38,469 bases of DNA, taken from NCBI GenBank assembly GCA_017500855.1, contig JAFVYC010000035.1, positions 1-38,469 of the forward strand, given 5' to 3'. The position numbers and the translations under genes are program-made. Below are positions 17,353 to 26,025 of the stretch, piece after piece. The notes beneath the pieces are model-generated. The model was not told where the DNA came from and searched no databases. It saw only the letters and a list, made by a program, of their open reading frames with translations. Position 1 is the stretch's first letter, and every line of letters begins with the position of its first letter. This DNA comes from Clostridia bacterium (GTDB taxonomy: Bacteria; Bacillota; Clostridia; Christensenellales; CAG-314).

Positions 17353-18669
17353 CTAGTACAGTTCCACACCGTCTTTGCTTACAAATGCATAGGCAATTTT
17401 GTGTGGTTCGGGTTGTGTGTCGCCAATGAAAATGGCGTTTTGAAGCATTTGTTCGGCTGTGGCAAGGTTTTTGTCGTTGTGGTAGATTGTGCACAACGTG
17501 TCGCCTTTTTCCACCTTGCTGCCAATTTCAACGCTCATCACCACGCCAACGGAAAAGTCGATGACGTCTTCCTTGGTCATTCTGCCACCGCCAAGCAAAG
17601 TCACGGCTCTGCCAATGTCGGCTGCGTTCATGCCTGTGACGTAGCCACTGCTTTGCGCAAGCACCTTGTGGGTTTGCCCAAGTTGGAATTTTTCCGGATG
17701 CAAAATGTAGCTACTGTCGCCGTGTTGAGCCTTGACCATTTCGGCAAATTTGTTCAGCGCACCTTCGCTCTCGATGGCGTAGTCGAAAGCGCAAACGGCA
17801 TCTTCCCTAGTTTTGCACTTGCCGGAAAGCACAAGCAAGCGCACGGCAACTTCCTTGAGTTCGTGGTACAGCCTGTTTTGCTTGCCGTCCAACACGTCGA
17901 TGATGCCAATGATTTCCAATGCGTTGCCCACGTGGTCGGACAGCGGTTGTTGCATGTCGGTGATCAAAGCGCCAACTTTTTTGCCGGCACGTGTGCCAAT
18001 TTCCACCATTTTCTTTGCCAATTCCAAGGCTTCTTCCTTGGTGGACATGAATGCGCCACTACCATACTTTACGTCCAACAAAATAACGTCGGAACCGCTT
18101 GCAAGTTTTTTGCTCATGATGCTTCCGCAAATGAGTGGGATGGATTGCACCGTTCCCGTTACGTCTCGCAAAGCATACATTTTTTTGTCGGCGGGGGCAA
18201 GGTTTGCCGTTTGGCCGATAACGCAACAGCCAACCTTTTTTACAACGTCGAAAAACTCTTGTTCGGAGAGGGAAGTGTCAAAACCGGGGATACTTTCCAA
18301 CTTGTCGATTGTGCCACCGGTAAAGCCCAAACCACGGCCACTCATTTTGGCAACGTACACACCGCACCAAGCCAAAATAGGGGCAAGCGCAAGCGTTGTG
18401 CTGTCGCCAATGCCACCTGTGGAATGCTTGTCGCACACAATTTTGTCAAGTTCGGACATGTCCACGATGTCTCCACTGTGAAGCATTGCGTTTGTAAGGT
18501 CAAAAGTTTCCCTGTCCGTCATGCCGTTCAAGCAAATTGCCATCAGTAGCGAGGACATTTGGTAGTCCCTGACGGAGCCTTCGGTGAAACCTTGAACAAA
18601 AAAGTTGATTTCTTCGGTGGTTAGTTCTTGCTTTGTTCTTTTCTTTTCGATGATGTCAAGAATTGTCAT
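17353..18669 (-). CDS. pdp: Pyrimidine-nucleoside phosphorylase
   Basis: Splits uridine or thymidine with phosphate to base and (deoxy)ribose-1-phosphate; cytoplasmic nucleoside salvage. It has 438 residues, the family norm. The N-terminal helical domain is followed by the phosphate loop KHSTGGIGDSTTLALAP and the family signature SGRGLGFTGGTIDKLES; the C-terminal domain contains SSGYVTGMNAADIG. The start is the ATG at 18669 with GGGGGAAAG directly upstream. Pdp (broad pyrimidine) and DeoA (thymidine) cannot be separated by eye; Pdp is favoured for a Gram-positive. It lies downstream of a nucleoside ABC transporter but has its own promoter. Confidence 0.92.
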   Translation of the reverse strand: MTILDIIEKKRTKQELTTEEINFFVQGFTEGSVRDYQMSSLLMAICLNGMTDRETFDLTNAMLHSGDIVDMSELDKIVCDKHSTGGIGDSTTLALAPILAWCGVYVAKMSGRGLGFTGGTIDKLESIPGFDTSLSEQEFFDVVKKVGCCVIGQTANLAPADKKMYALRDVTGTVQSIPLICGSIMSKKLASGSDVILLDVKYGSGAFMSTKEEALELAKKMVEIGTRAGKKVGALITDMQQPLSDHVGNALEIIGIIDVLDGKQNRLYHELKEVAVRLLVLSGKCKTREDAVCAFDYAIESEGALNKFAEMVKAQHGDSSYILHPEKFQLGQTHKVLAQSSGYVTGMNAADIGRAVTLLGGGRMTKEDVIDFSVGVVMSVEIGSKVEKGDTLCTIYHNDKNLATAEQMLQNAIFIGDTQPEPHKIAYAFVSKDGVELY

Positions 18670-18715
18670 ACTTTCCCCCATTGCGCAAAAATTGCGCATA
18701 GTTTCTATTGTTTGT

Positions 18716-18744
18716 ATTTTAGCACATTTTTGCAATACATTCAA
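18716..18744 (-). promoter_or_regulatory. Promoter of pdp-pepE
   Basis: On the minus strand a -35 TTGAAT (18739-18744), a 17-base spacer and an extended -10 TGCTAAAAT (hexamer TAAAAT at 18716-18721), 46 bases upstream of the pdp ATG. Confidence 0.7.
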
Positions 18745-18786
18745 TACGTTTGACAAAAAATGCCGACTTTTTTTGCAATTTTCAAC

Positions 18787-18813
18787 AAAAAAGGCACGCC
18801 ACAAGGGCGTGCC
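18787..18813 (-). terminator. Terminator of the nucleoside ABC transporter operon
   Basis: On the minus strand GGCACGCCC-3-rich loop-GGCGTGCC (18793-18813) is followed by six T (18787-18792). It separates the transporter operon from the pdp promoter. Confidence 0.93.
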
Positions 18814-18855
18814 AAAGTAGTTTTGTGTGTTTTGCCAAGCAAAAGTTGCAAAATG

Positions 18856-19896
18856 CTAGCGCATGCCCTTGTCGTAGGGGATACCTTCTGCCTTGGGCGC
18901 ACGGGATTTTTTTCCTGTGAAAGCCAACACGATGAGTACTGCCAAGAATGGCAAAATGTTGTAGAAGTAGGATGGCAAGCCGATGTTTGCAAGCAATGCA
19001 ACGCCGTCGCCGTTGATATCCAACTGATTGTACAAAACGGAAATGCATTTGAGCAAGCCAAACAACAGCGAGCCAAGGGCAATTCCCTTTGGTTTCCAGT
19101 TGCCGAAAATCATGATGGCAAGCGCCAAGAAGCCTGCGCCTTGCACGTCGCCACCTGCTGCGCCGTTTGCCGAGTACACCACGTACAAGAAGCCACCAAA
19201 ACCGCCCAGCGCACCGGAAATGAGTGTGCCAACGTAGCGCATTCTATTGACGTTGATACCAACGCTGTCGGCTGCTTGTGGGTGTTCACCACAGGCACGA
19301 AGGCGCAAACCAAAACTTGTTTTGTACAAAACCACCGAAAGCACAACAAACAAAATAATTGTGATGTAGGTGGAAATGTACATTTTGGAAAAGAACGGTT
19401 CCAAAACCGTGCCCTTGAGGTGTTCGTTTTGAATGATGAACCAACTGGTTGTTCCGCTTTGGTAGGGGGACGGACCCTCGCCAAGCCATGGCGGAAGGTC
19501 GGCTGCAAGGTAGGGGCGACTTGCAATCATGTTGATGAGGAACAAACTGATTGCCGGGGCAAGCATGTTCAACGCCGTGCCACCAATTGTTTGGTCGGCT
19601 TTGAGTTTGATTGCCGAAAAACTGAGCAACAAACTGAACACGGCGCCTGCGATTGCTGCCAAAAGCATGACAATCAAAAATACCCATTGCCCTTGACCGT
19701 TGGCAATGATCAAGTGAATGCCAAATTGCTTGTCTTGCAAAATGTACACGAACAATGCGCCAACGAATGCGCCAATAATCATCATACCGTCCAAGGCAAT
19801 GTTGATGATACCACTACGCTCGGCAAAAACGCCTGCAAGCGCAACAATCATCAGGGGAATCATGTAGGTCAAAGTGGATTGAATGAGTGTTACCAT
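18856..19896 (-). CDS. Nucleoside ABC transporter permease (NupQ/YufQ type)
   Basis: One of two membrane subunits of a BMP-dependent importer. It has 346 residues with about eight to ten membrane segments, beginning LTYMIPLMIVALAGVFAERSGIINIALDG, the conserved motif of this permease family (ERSG-INI-EG type). The motif FGLRLRACGEHPQAADSVGI is the EAA-like cytoplasmic loop that contacts the ATPase. The ATG at 19896 follows AAGGAGG, 3 bases after the stop of the other permease, so they are translated together. Confidence 0.9.
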   Translation of the reverse strand: MVTLIQSTLTYMIPLMIVALAGVFAERSGIINIALDGMMIIGAFVGALFVYILQDKQFGIHLIIANGQGQWVFLIVMLLAAIAGAVFSLLLSFSAIKLKADQTIGGTALNMLAPAISLFLINMIASRPYLAADLPPWLGEGPSPYQSGTTSWFIIQNEHLKGTVLEPFFSKMYISTYITIILFVVLSVVLYKTSFGLRLRACGEHPQAADSVGINVNRMRYVGTLISGALGGFGGFLYVVYSANGAAGGDVQGAGFLALAIMIFGNWKPKGIALGSLLFGLLKCISVLYNQLDINGDGVALLANIGLPSYFYNILPFLAVLIVLAFTGKKSRAPKAEGIPYDKGMR

Positions 19897-19899
19897 TTG

Positions 19900-21264
19900 C
19901 TACGCCTCCTTGGATTGTGTTGTTGGTTGAACTGCGTCAACTTGTTTGGATTTGCGACGTTTTGTGGAAAGCAAATCTTTGATGAGTTTGGAGAAACCTG
20001 CAAAGTAGATGATGACAGCCACAATCAAGTCGGAAATATACTCGTTGTAGTCGGCAAAACTGGAAACCTTGGTGCCGGCAACTTCCAAAAAGGCAATGTA
20101 CGCTGCCGAGAACACCACTCCCAAAGGATGACTACTTGCAAGCAATGCAACGGGAATGCCGTTGAAACCAACGCTTGGCAAAGTTTGGTAGGTTGTGGAA
20201 AATTGGAATTCCGTTTGTCCGTTCATGAAGTACAGCGCACCACCCAATGCGGAAAGTCCACCTGCAATTGCCATGGACAAAATGATGTTGCGACGGTCGT
20301 TCATGCCGGCATACTTGGAAGCGTGGCGGTTGCTACCGCAAGCCTTGAGTTCGAAGCCGAACGTTGTTTTGTTGAGCATCACCCACACCATCACGGCAAC
20401 GACAATGGCAATGACAATGCCACCGTCTGCCCAAGAGCCCGGGAACAACAAGTCCATGCCCAAACGTGGGTTTTGGATGCCGAAGTGGTTGGTTTTGTAC
20501 AAAAAGCCGGGGCTCTTTGGGTTGACAAATTGCGAACCGCTGAACACCCAAGTGACGATGTTGCCTGCAATCCAGTTTGTCATGATGCACACGATAACTT
20601 CGTTGACGTTCAACAGCGCCTTGAATGCGCCTGGGATGCAACCCCAAAGCATGCCTGCAACAACACCCACAACAAGGGCAAGCAACCACACGAAGAATTG
20701 CGCCGTTGCCGTTGTTGCCGGAATGGACATTGCCACAAGCAAGGATGCCATTGTGCCCATGAGGTACTGGCCCGGTGCACCAATGTTGAACAAGCCGGTT
20801 TTGAAGGCAATTGCCACCGACAAGCCTGTGAGAATTAGCGGAGTTACACGGGTGAGATAGTTGCCGAGTTGGAAAGCGTCGAAGCCCACCGACATGTTTG
20901 CAGCGTTACCCGTGTAGAAAACGCCTGAGATCAAAATGAAAAATCCACGGAAAACGTTGTTTGCTTGCAAGTCCTTGCTGAACAATGCAACCAAAATCAA
21001 CAAAATCAAACCAATGGCAATGCCTGCGCCAACGCACAGCAACGAGGACAACACCGACTTGGTACCATCCTTTTGGTACAGCACCACAAGTTGTGGAGGT
21101 TGGTTGTTGGTGGACACAAACAGCGACTTGAACCACCTGCCAATGCGCACGGGGATGATGTCCTTGCCGTCAACCTTGACAAACCAATTTTTGAACCATT
21201 TTGCAACGGCAATGCCTGCGCCTTTCAGCCACAGCCACACTGCAACAAAAAACCGTTTGAGCAT
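19900..21264 (-). CDS. Nucleoside ABC transporter permease (NupP/YufP type)
   Basis: Second permease of the importer, 454 residues. A long N-terminal cytoplasmic extension (about 75 residues, basic and aromatic) precedes the membrane core; this is longer than usual in the family. Core motifs include PLILTGLSVAIAFKTGLFNIGAPGQ and the ATPase-contact loop FGFELKACGSNRHASKYAGM. I use the ATG at 21264, which shares its A with the stop of the ATPase gene (TAATG) and has GGAGG 7 bases upstream; the ATG two codons earlier is too close to that site. Confidence 0.9.
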   Translation of the reverse strand: MLKRFFVAVWLWLKGAGIAVAKWFKNWFVKVDGKDIIPVRIGRWFKSLFVSTNNQPPQLVVLYQKDGTKSVLSSLLCVGAGIAIGLILLILVALFSKDLQANNVFRGFFILISGVFYTGNAANMSVGFDAFQLGNYLTRVTPLILTGLSVAIAFKTGLFNIGAPGQYLMGTMASLLVAMSIPATTATAQFFVWLLALVVGVVAGMLWGCIPGAFKALLNVNEVIVCIMTNWIAGNIVTWVFSGSQFVNPKSPGFLYKTNHFGIQNPRLGMDLLFPGSWADGGIVIAIVVAVMVWVMLNKTTFGFELKACGSNRHASKYAGMNDRRNIILSMAIAGGLSALGGALYFMNGQTEFQFSTTYQTLPSVGFNGIPVALLASSHPLGVVFSAAYIAFLEVAGTKVSSFADYNEYISDLIVAVIIYFAGFSKLIKDLLSTKRRKSKQVDAVQPTTQSKEA

Positions 21265-22829
21265 TAGCATTCCTCCTTGTTAGTGTCTCTTTTTGCGCCT
21301 GCCATGTACAAGCCCAATTCTTGAACGGTTGTTGTGGCAGGGTCAAGTCTGCCAACAATTTCCCCTTCGTACATAACAACGATTCTGTCGGAAAGGTTCA
21401 TTACTTCGTCCAATTCCAAACTGATGAGAAGCACGGCTGCGCCCTCGTCACGCTTTTTGACAATTTCGTTGTGGATGTTTTCGATTGCGCCAACGTCCAA
21501 GCCACGTGTTGGTTGAATTGCAACAAGCAACTTGTGTGGCCTGTCCAATTCCCTTGCAACAATGGCTTTTTGTTGGTTACCACCCGACATACTGCGAACG
21601 GTTGTGTCCACGCCTTGGCCACTGCGCACGTCGAACTGCTCGATGAGGCGCTCGGCGTACTGTTGCACTTGTTGAAACTTGATGAATCCGTTTGCTTGGA
21701 ACTGTGGTTGGAAGTAGGTTTGAAGCACCATGTTTTGTTGCAACGAAAAGTCCAAAATAAGTCCGTGCTTGTGCCTGTCTTCCGGAATGTGGCTGATGCC
21801 TTGCAAAGTGCGTTGACGGATGGATTTGTGCGTGATGTCCTTGCCATCCAACACAATTGCGCCACTGCTTGCATTTGTCAAACCAGTGATTGCGTAGCCA
21901 AGTTCCGTTTGTCCGTTGCCGTCGATACCTGCAACGCACACAATTTCCCCTGCACGCACGTTGAAACAAACGTCCTTGACGGCAAGTTTTTTGTTGCCTG
22001 CGCCCTTTACGCAAAGGTTTTGCACGTCCAACACCACTTGCCCTGTTTTGGCGGGGGCTTTGTCAATTTTGAGTTGCACGGCACGGCCAACCATCATGTC
22101 GGAAAGTTGTTGCGCAGTTGTGTCCTTGGTGCAAACCGTGCCAATGCACTTGCCCTTGCGCAAAACCGTTACTCTGTCGGCAACTGCCATGATTTCGTTG
22201 AGTTTGTGGGAAATGAACAAAATGGACTTTCCTTCCGATGCAAGCCCACGCATTACTGCCATCAACTCGTCAATTTCCTGTGGGGTCAAAACTGCAGTTG
22301 GCTCGTCGAAAATGAGAATTTCGTTGTCCCTGAACAGCATTTTGAGAATTTCCGTACGTTGTTGCATACCAACGGAAATGTTTTCCACGATGGCATCCAA
22401 ATCGACGTTCAAGCCGTAGCGCTTGGAAAGTTCCTGCGCCTTTTTGTAGGCTTGCTTTTTTTGAATGAACCCAAGTTTGGTGTCCTCCACACCCAAAATG
22501 ATGTTGTCCAAAACAGAGAACACTTCCACCAACTTGAAGTGTTGGTGAACCATGCCAATGCCAAGGGCAGTTGCATCGTTGGGGTTGTTGATGCGAACGA
22601 CTTTGCCGTCCTTCAAAATTTCCCCTTGTTCTGCTTGGTACAAACCGAACAGCACGCTCATCAGCGTGGACTTGCCGGCGCCGTTTTCCCCAAGCAGGGC
22701 GTGGATTTCGCCACGTTTGAGTTGCAAAGTGACGTCGTCGTTGGCAACGATACCGGGGAACACCTTGGTTATGTTGCGCATTTCAATGACATAGTCGTTG
22801 GTGCAAAGGTTTGTTTGTTGACTTTGCAT
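21264..22829 (-). CDS. Nucleoside ABC transporter ATPase (NupO/YufO type)
   Basis: Double-cassette ATPase driving the importer, 521 residues from the ATG at 22829 (AAGGAAGG upstream). Cassette 1: Walker [10 protein letters not shown], a degenerate signature [12 protein letters not shown] in place of LSGGQ, and Walker [12 protein letters not shown]. Cassette 2: an altered Walker [11 protein letters not shown], signature [15 protein letters not shown] and the segment [10 protein letters not shown]. The degenerate sites on opposite halves are typical of this sugar/nucleoside ATPase family, so they are not signs of inactivation. Between it and the lipoprotein gene is an attenuating terminator. 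Confidence 0.93.
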   Translation of the reverse strand: MQSQQTNLCTNDYVIEMRNITKVFPGIVANDDVTLQLKRGEIHALLGENGAGKSTLMSVLFGLYQAEQGEILKDGKVVRINNPNDATALGIGMVHQHFKLVEVFSVLDNIILGVEDTKLGFIQKKQAYKKAQELSKRYGLNVDLDAIVENISVGMQQRTEILKMLFRDNEILIFDEPTAVLTPQEIDELMAVMRGLASEGKSILFISHKLNEIMAVADRVTVLRKGKCIGTVCTKDTTAQQLSDMMVGRAVQLKIDKAPAKTGQVVLDVQNLCVKGAGNKKLAVKDVCFNVRAGEIVCVAGIDGNGQTELGYAITGLTNASSGAIVLDGKDITHKSIRQRTLQGISHIPEDRHKHGLILDFSLQQNMVLQTYFQPQFQANGFIKFQQVQQYAERLIEQFDVRSGQGVDTTVRSMSGGNQQKAIVARELDRPHKLLVAIQPTRGLDVGAIENIHNEIVKKRDEGAAVLLISLELDEVMNLSDRIVVMYEGEIVGRLDPATTTVQELGLYMAGAKRDTNKEEC

Positions 22830-22903
22830 TGTTTTGCCACCTTCCTTTTGTGAACTGGAAAAGAAAATTTCTTTTTGTTTCGCACACAGCAAAATGTGTG
22901 TGT

Positions 22904-22936
22904 AACAAAAAGAAAGGGCAAGGCGTTGCCCTTTCT
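22904..22936 (-). terminator. Attenuating terminator inside the nucleoside transporter operon
   Basis: On the minus strand AGAAAGGGCA-6-TGCCCTTTCT (22911-22936, 10 perfect pairs) is followed by TTTTGTT (22904-22910). It lies between the lipoprotein stop and the ATPase start. Partial read-through would give more binding protein than membrane complex, as in many importers. Confidence 0.88.
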
Positions 22937-22954
22937 AGTTGACACATCTAGATG

Positions 22955-24064
22955 TTATTTTTCGTGTGTTACAGTAACCTTTGTGAGACGGCTGTTCAAA
23001 CCTTCTACCCAGTTACCATCTGTATCGTATTCTGGAAGAACGATTTGGATTTCGCCAGCCTTCATGCTTGCGAACAATGCGTTGTATTGTTCAACTGTGA
23101 AGTTTGTCATTCTCCAAGAACCTTCCGCAGTTGGAAGACCTGTTGCATCGTCCTTAGCGCCCAAGGATGTGCCTGTGCCACCAATTTCGCTCCACTTGCC
23201 TTGGTAGAGTTTTTCCAAAGCAACTTTTACGGAAGAAGCAAGACCTTTTACTGCGCTTGTGATAACGCAAGAACCCAAACCTGCTTGGTCTGTGTCTACG
23301 CCGATAACTTTGCCGTTGTTTGCTTGTGCTGCTGCGATAACGCTGTTAACCATGGCACCACCGCAAGAGAACACAACTTCTGTGCCGTTCTTGTACCAAC
23401 CGTCCATTTGTGCTTGAAGTTCGCTGGAGGAAGAGAACTTGGAACCGTACTTGAAGCTGATTGCGATTTCTACTTCTACGTTAAGTTCAGCTGCTGCTGC
23501 TTCTGCGCCAAGGATGTAGCCTGTTGCAAAGCGGTTGCATGCTGGGTTACCAAGTGCGCCACCGAATGTGCCACCAAGTTTTCTGTAGCCTTCTTTTACT
23601 GCAGCGTAGCCAGCGAAGTAGCCGGCTTCGTGTTCGTTGTAGGAAATTGCAGCAATGTTGGAAAGGATGTTGCCTTCTGCATCAGCAAGGGGAAAACCGT
23701 CGATGAAAATGAATTTTACGTCGGGGTTTTGTGTTGCAACTTCTCTCAAAGCGTTTTCTTGCATGTAACCGGGTGTAACGATAACCTTTGCACCGTTAGC
23801 AATAGCGTCGTTCATTGCTTGAATGCGGTCTGCGTCTGTTGCATCGCCACCGTTAGCAGGTTGGTAGTACTTGTAGGAAATGCCGTTTGCTTCTGCATAT
23901 TCCTTTGCGCCTTCGTAGGTACCTTGGTTGAAGCCACCGTCGTTGAGTTGGCCAACGTCAGTTACAACTGCGATTTCGTAGGTTGTGCCTGTGCAAGCTG
24001 TGAGAGCGCAAACTACGCTGAACATCATTGCTACTGCGAGCAAAATGCCAAAGAGTTTTTTCAT
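22955..24064 (-). CDS. BMP-family nucleoside-binding lipoprotein
   Basis: Extracellular substrate-binding lipoprotein of the adjacent ABC importer; characterised relatives (PnrA, BmpA of Lactococcus) bind purine or other nucleosides. It has 369 residues. The signal peptide is residues 1-23 with lipobox LTAC, so Cys24 is lipidated. Family motifs follow: VTDVGQLNDGGFNQG near the start of the mature domain, VTPGYMQENAL in the middle, and IGVDTDQAGLG late. The start ATG at 24064 follows GGAGG; an upstream in-frame start adds 5 residues only. It is first in the operon with a leader of roughly 150 bases. Confidence 0.93.
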   Translation of the reverse strand: MKKLFGILLAVAMMFSVVCALTACTGTTYEIAVVTDVGQLNDGGFNQGTYEGAKEYAEANGISYKYYQPANGGDATDADRIQAMNDAIANGAKVIVTPGYMQENALREVATQNPDVKFIFIDGFPLADAEGNILSNIAAISYNEHEAGYFAGYAAVKEGYRKLGGTFGGALGNPACNRFATGYILGAEAAAAELNVEVEIAISFKYGSKFSSSSELQAQMDGWYKNGTEVVFSCGGAMVNSVIAAAQANNGKVIGVDTDQAGLGSCVITSAVKGLASSVKVALEKLYQGKWSEIGGTGTSLGAKDDATGLPTAEGSWRMTNFTVEQYNALFASMKAGEIQIVLPEYDTDGNWVEGLNSRLTKVTVTHEK

Positions 24065-24096
24065 TGTTTTTTCCTCCAAAAAATTGTATTATATGT

Positions 24097-24153
24097 ACGG
24101 GTGGTGCCCGTAGATACCATAGTTACAGTTTTGAACAACCGATTTGGGGTTGT
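24097..24153 (-). promoter_or_regulatory. Structured leader of the nucleoside transporter operon
   Basis: Two stems are visible on the minus strand: ACAACC/GGTTGT (24135-24153) and ACGGG-5-CCCGT (about 24097-24111), the latter within 35 bases of the start codon and flanked by GTAT/ATAC that could extend it. A TATAAT word sits at 24088-24093, between the second stem and the ribosome binding site, but lacks a matching -35. It does not match the purine riboswitch consensus that I know. Confidence 0.4.
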
Positions 24154-24216
24154 GGGGGTTAGTTGTGCTACTTTGTGCGAAAATGCAACTTGCAAAAAAA
24201 ATCTCTTGTTGATTTT

Positions 24217-24245
24217 AGTCTACCAAATTCTGCATTTTATTGCAA
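24217..24245 (-). promoter_or_regulatory. Possible promoter of the nucleoside transporter operon
   Basis: On the minus strand a -35 TTGCAA (24240-24245), a 17-base spacer and a -10 TAGACT (24217-24222). The -10 is imperfect. It would give a leader of about 150 bases. Confidence 0.4.
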
Positions 24246-24377
24246 TTGATTTCGACAAGATTATTCACCATTTTTTGCACTTTTTTCAAAAAATTTATAC
24301 CGTGCATAGGTGAAATTTTTGTCCTTTTGCAAGGGGCAAAACGGAAATTATAATGAACTGTTGCCCACTTTTGCCAA

Positions 24378-24551
24378 CTACCAATCTTCCTTGATGCTGA
24401 TTTTGATGTCGGTGTAGAAGTCCTTGTACTGTTCCTTGAACTTTTGGGCGCTGGAGCGCAGGTCTTGCCTTTGCGCTTCGTCCAAGTCCATGCCGTCGTC
24501 GTCCATAGTTTCCGATTTGCGCATCAAATCGTACATTGTTGATTTTTTCAA
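24378..24551 (-). CDS. 57-residue acidic protein of unknown function
   Basis: A small frame downstream of the antiporter gene. I favour the TTG at 24551, which lies 6 bases after GGAGG; an ATG five codons later (24536) is too far from that site. The product is charged and probably helical, with an acidic stretch (SETMDDDGMDLDEAQRQDL) and a C-terminal KFKEQYKDFYTD segment ending in W. It has no membrane segment, signal or cysteine. I know no family for it. Its position suggests co-expression with the antiporter through a hairpin at 24576-24597. Confidence 0.7.
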   Translation of the reverse strand: MKKSTMYDLMRKSETMDDDGMDLDEAQRQDLRSSAQKFKEQYKDFYTDIKISIKEDW

Positions 24552-24575
24552 AATATTCCTCCAAGAACGCAAACA

Positions 24576-24597
24576 ACGCACCGAAACCTCGGTGCGT
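24576..24597 (-). other. Hairpin after the antiporter gene
   Basis: ACGCACCGA-4-TCGGTGCGT forms 9 perfect pairs 11 bases past the antiporter stop. The minus strand continues TGTTTGCG, not a real T-run, so it is a weak terminator or stabiliser that would lower, not abolish, expression of the 57-residue gene. Confidence 0.7.
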
Positions 24598-24608
24598 CAT
24601 TTCAATAG

Positions 24609-25922
24609 TTATGCTACCTTTTTCTTGCCTGCTTTGAGCATTTCGGGCTCGATTTCGCCGGCTTTTGTAAGCGCCCACTTTGTGAGAACAGGGCCAACAA
24701 GTTCGTACACCAAAACGGCGCACATTGTGATTGTTACAATTGAAGAACCTGTGTTCATCAACGTTTCGGCAAGTTCGGGATTGGTTGCCAAAACACTTTC
24801 GGCTGCTTTTGTGAATTCGTTTTTGCACATTGTTGCCATACCGATTGCAACGCCGGCTTGTGGGAACAAAGTGATACCAAGGAACTTGCGAACTGTAGGT
24901 GCGCTCTTGGTTACTGTTGCTCCAAGAAGTGTGCCGAAGTACTTGCCTGCGCAACGGAAAACAATGTAGATGATGATGCAAACAACAAGCATGCCGTCCT
25001 CCAAGAAGGATGCAAGATTGAGTTCCGCACCGGACAAAACAAAGAACAACATGGACACAACGGGAGTCCAACGGTCGGCGCCTTCCATCATTTGCGCTGC
25101 TTCCTTACGCAAGTTTACAAACATTGCGCCTGCCATCATGCACACGAGCAAGTCGGACAATTTGAAAGGAATGATGCCTGCATGTTCCCAACCGGCAAAC
25201 AATTCGCAAACGCCAAGGCAAGCAAACACGCAAGTGATTGTTGCAATCAGTCGATTATCCCTAGACTTGAAGAAGCGTGGAATGATGGACAAACCTGCGC
25301 CCAAAAGTGCGCCAATTGCCAAAGAAACAACAATTTCCACAAGTGGCCAAACAACAATGTTCAACGCTGTTACTTGCGCACCACTTACCATTGCCAATGC
25401 AATGGAGTTGGAAATTGCAAACACGATAAGACCAACTGCGTCGTCCAACGCAACAACGGGCAACAAAGTTCCCGTCACAACGCCCTTTGCTTTGTACTGG
25501 CGAACAACCATCAATGTTGCTGCAGGAGCAGTTGCCGTTGCAATTGCGCCCAAAATGATGGCTTCGGACATGGGCATTCCCGTGAAGAAGGAACACAAAA
25601 TAAGTGCAACGTCAACGCACAAAGTTGCAAGCAATGCTTGGAAAAGTGTGATGATTACTGCGCTTTTGCCAATTTCCTTGATGTGAGAAAGTTTGAATTC
25701 CACACCAATGGAAAAACCGATAAAGCCAAGAGCAACCGTGCTGACAACGGAAAGTGCGTGAGCACTGTCTTCCGGAATAAGTCCCAACAAATGTGGACCG
25801 ATAATCAAACCTACGATCAGGTAGCCTGTTACGTTTGGCAAACCCAAAAGTTTCATCAATCTTGTGACCAACAATGCGCACAACAATGCAATTGCAATGG
25901 CCAACAATGTGTTGATACCCAT
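24609..25922 (-). CDS. CPA2-family cation:proton antiporter
   Basis: Membrane antiporter exchanging Na+ or K+ for H+, 437 residues with about twelve membrane segments. The family N-terminus is visible (LMKLLGLPNVTGYLIVGLIIGP), followed by the SIGVEFKL region, ATAPAATLMVV and the conserved PVVALDDAVGL, whose Asp pair is expected in the ion site. There is no cytosolic TrkA-N (RCK) domain, so it is shorter than KefB/C. The ATG at 25922 follows GGGG; an upstream ATG adds 7 residues with no ribosome binding site. A TTGACA promoter and a large leader hairpin precede it. Ion specificity cannot be read from the sequence. Confidence 0.9.
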   Translation of the reverse strand: MGINTLLAIAIALLCALLVTRLMKLLGLPNVTGYLIVGLIIGPHLLGLIPEDSAHALSVVSTVALGFIGFSIGVEFKLSHIKEIGKSAVIITLFQALLATLCVDVALILCSFFTGMPMSEAIILGAIATATAPAATLMVVRQYKAKGVVTGTLLPVVALDDAVGLIVFAISNSIALAMVSGAQVTALNIVVWPLVEIVVSLAIGALLGAGLSIIPRFFKSRDNRLIATITCVFACLGVCELFAGWEHAGIIPFKLSDLLVCMMAGAMFVNLRKEAAQMMEGADRWTPVVSMLFFVLSGAELNLASFLEDGMLVVCIIIYIVFRCAGKYFGTLLGATVTKSAPTVRKFLGITLFPQAGVAIGMATMCKNEFTKAAESVLATNPELAETLMNTGSSIVTITMCAVLVYELVGPVLTKWALTKAGEIEPEMLKAGKKKVA

Positions 25923-25948
25923 AATTTTTCCCCTTTTTTTCATTATAT

Positions 25949-25981
25949 TTGCCGAACCCCAAGGTGTTGGATGTTCGGCAA
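25949..25981 (-). promoter_or_regulatory. Leader hairpin of the antiporter gene
   Basis: TTGCCGAAC-15-GTTCGGCAA is a perfect 9-bp inverted repeat in the roughly 70-base leader, with an inner CCAA/TTGG stem and CACC loop on the minus strand. No T-run follows; AATATAATG leads to the ribosome binding site. The CCTT in the inner part of the hairpin is complementary to AAGG of the ribosome binding site, so a regulatory pseudoknot is possible. Confidence 0.6.
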
Positions 25982-25996
25982 TTTTGAACCACGAAT

Positions 25997-26025
25997 ATTT
26001 TAGTACTATTCGACGTTTATGTCAA
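25997..26025 (-). promoter_or_regulatory. Promoter of the antiporter gene
   Basis: On the minus strand a consensus -35 TTGACA (26020-26025), a 17-base spacer and a -10 TAAAAT (25997-26002). The 26026-26391 stretch upstream shows no credible gene; it has an 8-3-8 perfect inverted repeat TTGATTGC/GCAATCAA at 26108-26126 and many TTGCAAA words. Confidence 0.85.

Noticed and set aside
24064..24160. Purine riboswitch in the lipoprotein leader
   Set aside because: The words CTACGGGCACC and TATAAT recall parts of the consensus, but the three-way junction and its conserved joining strands cannot be assembled.
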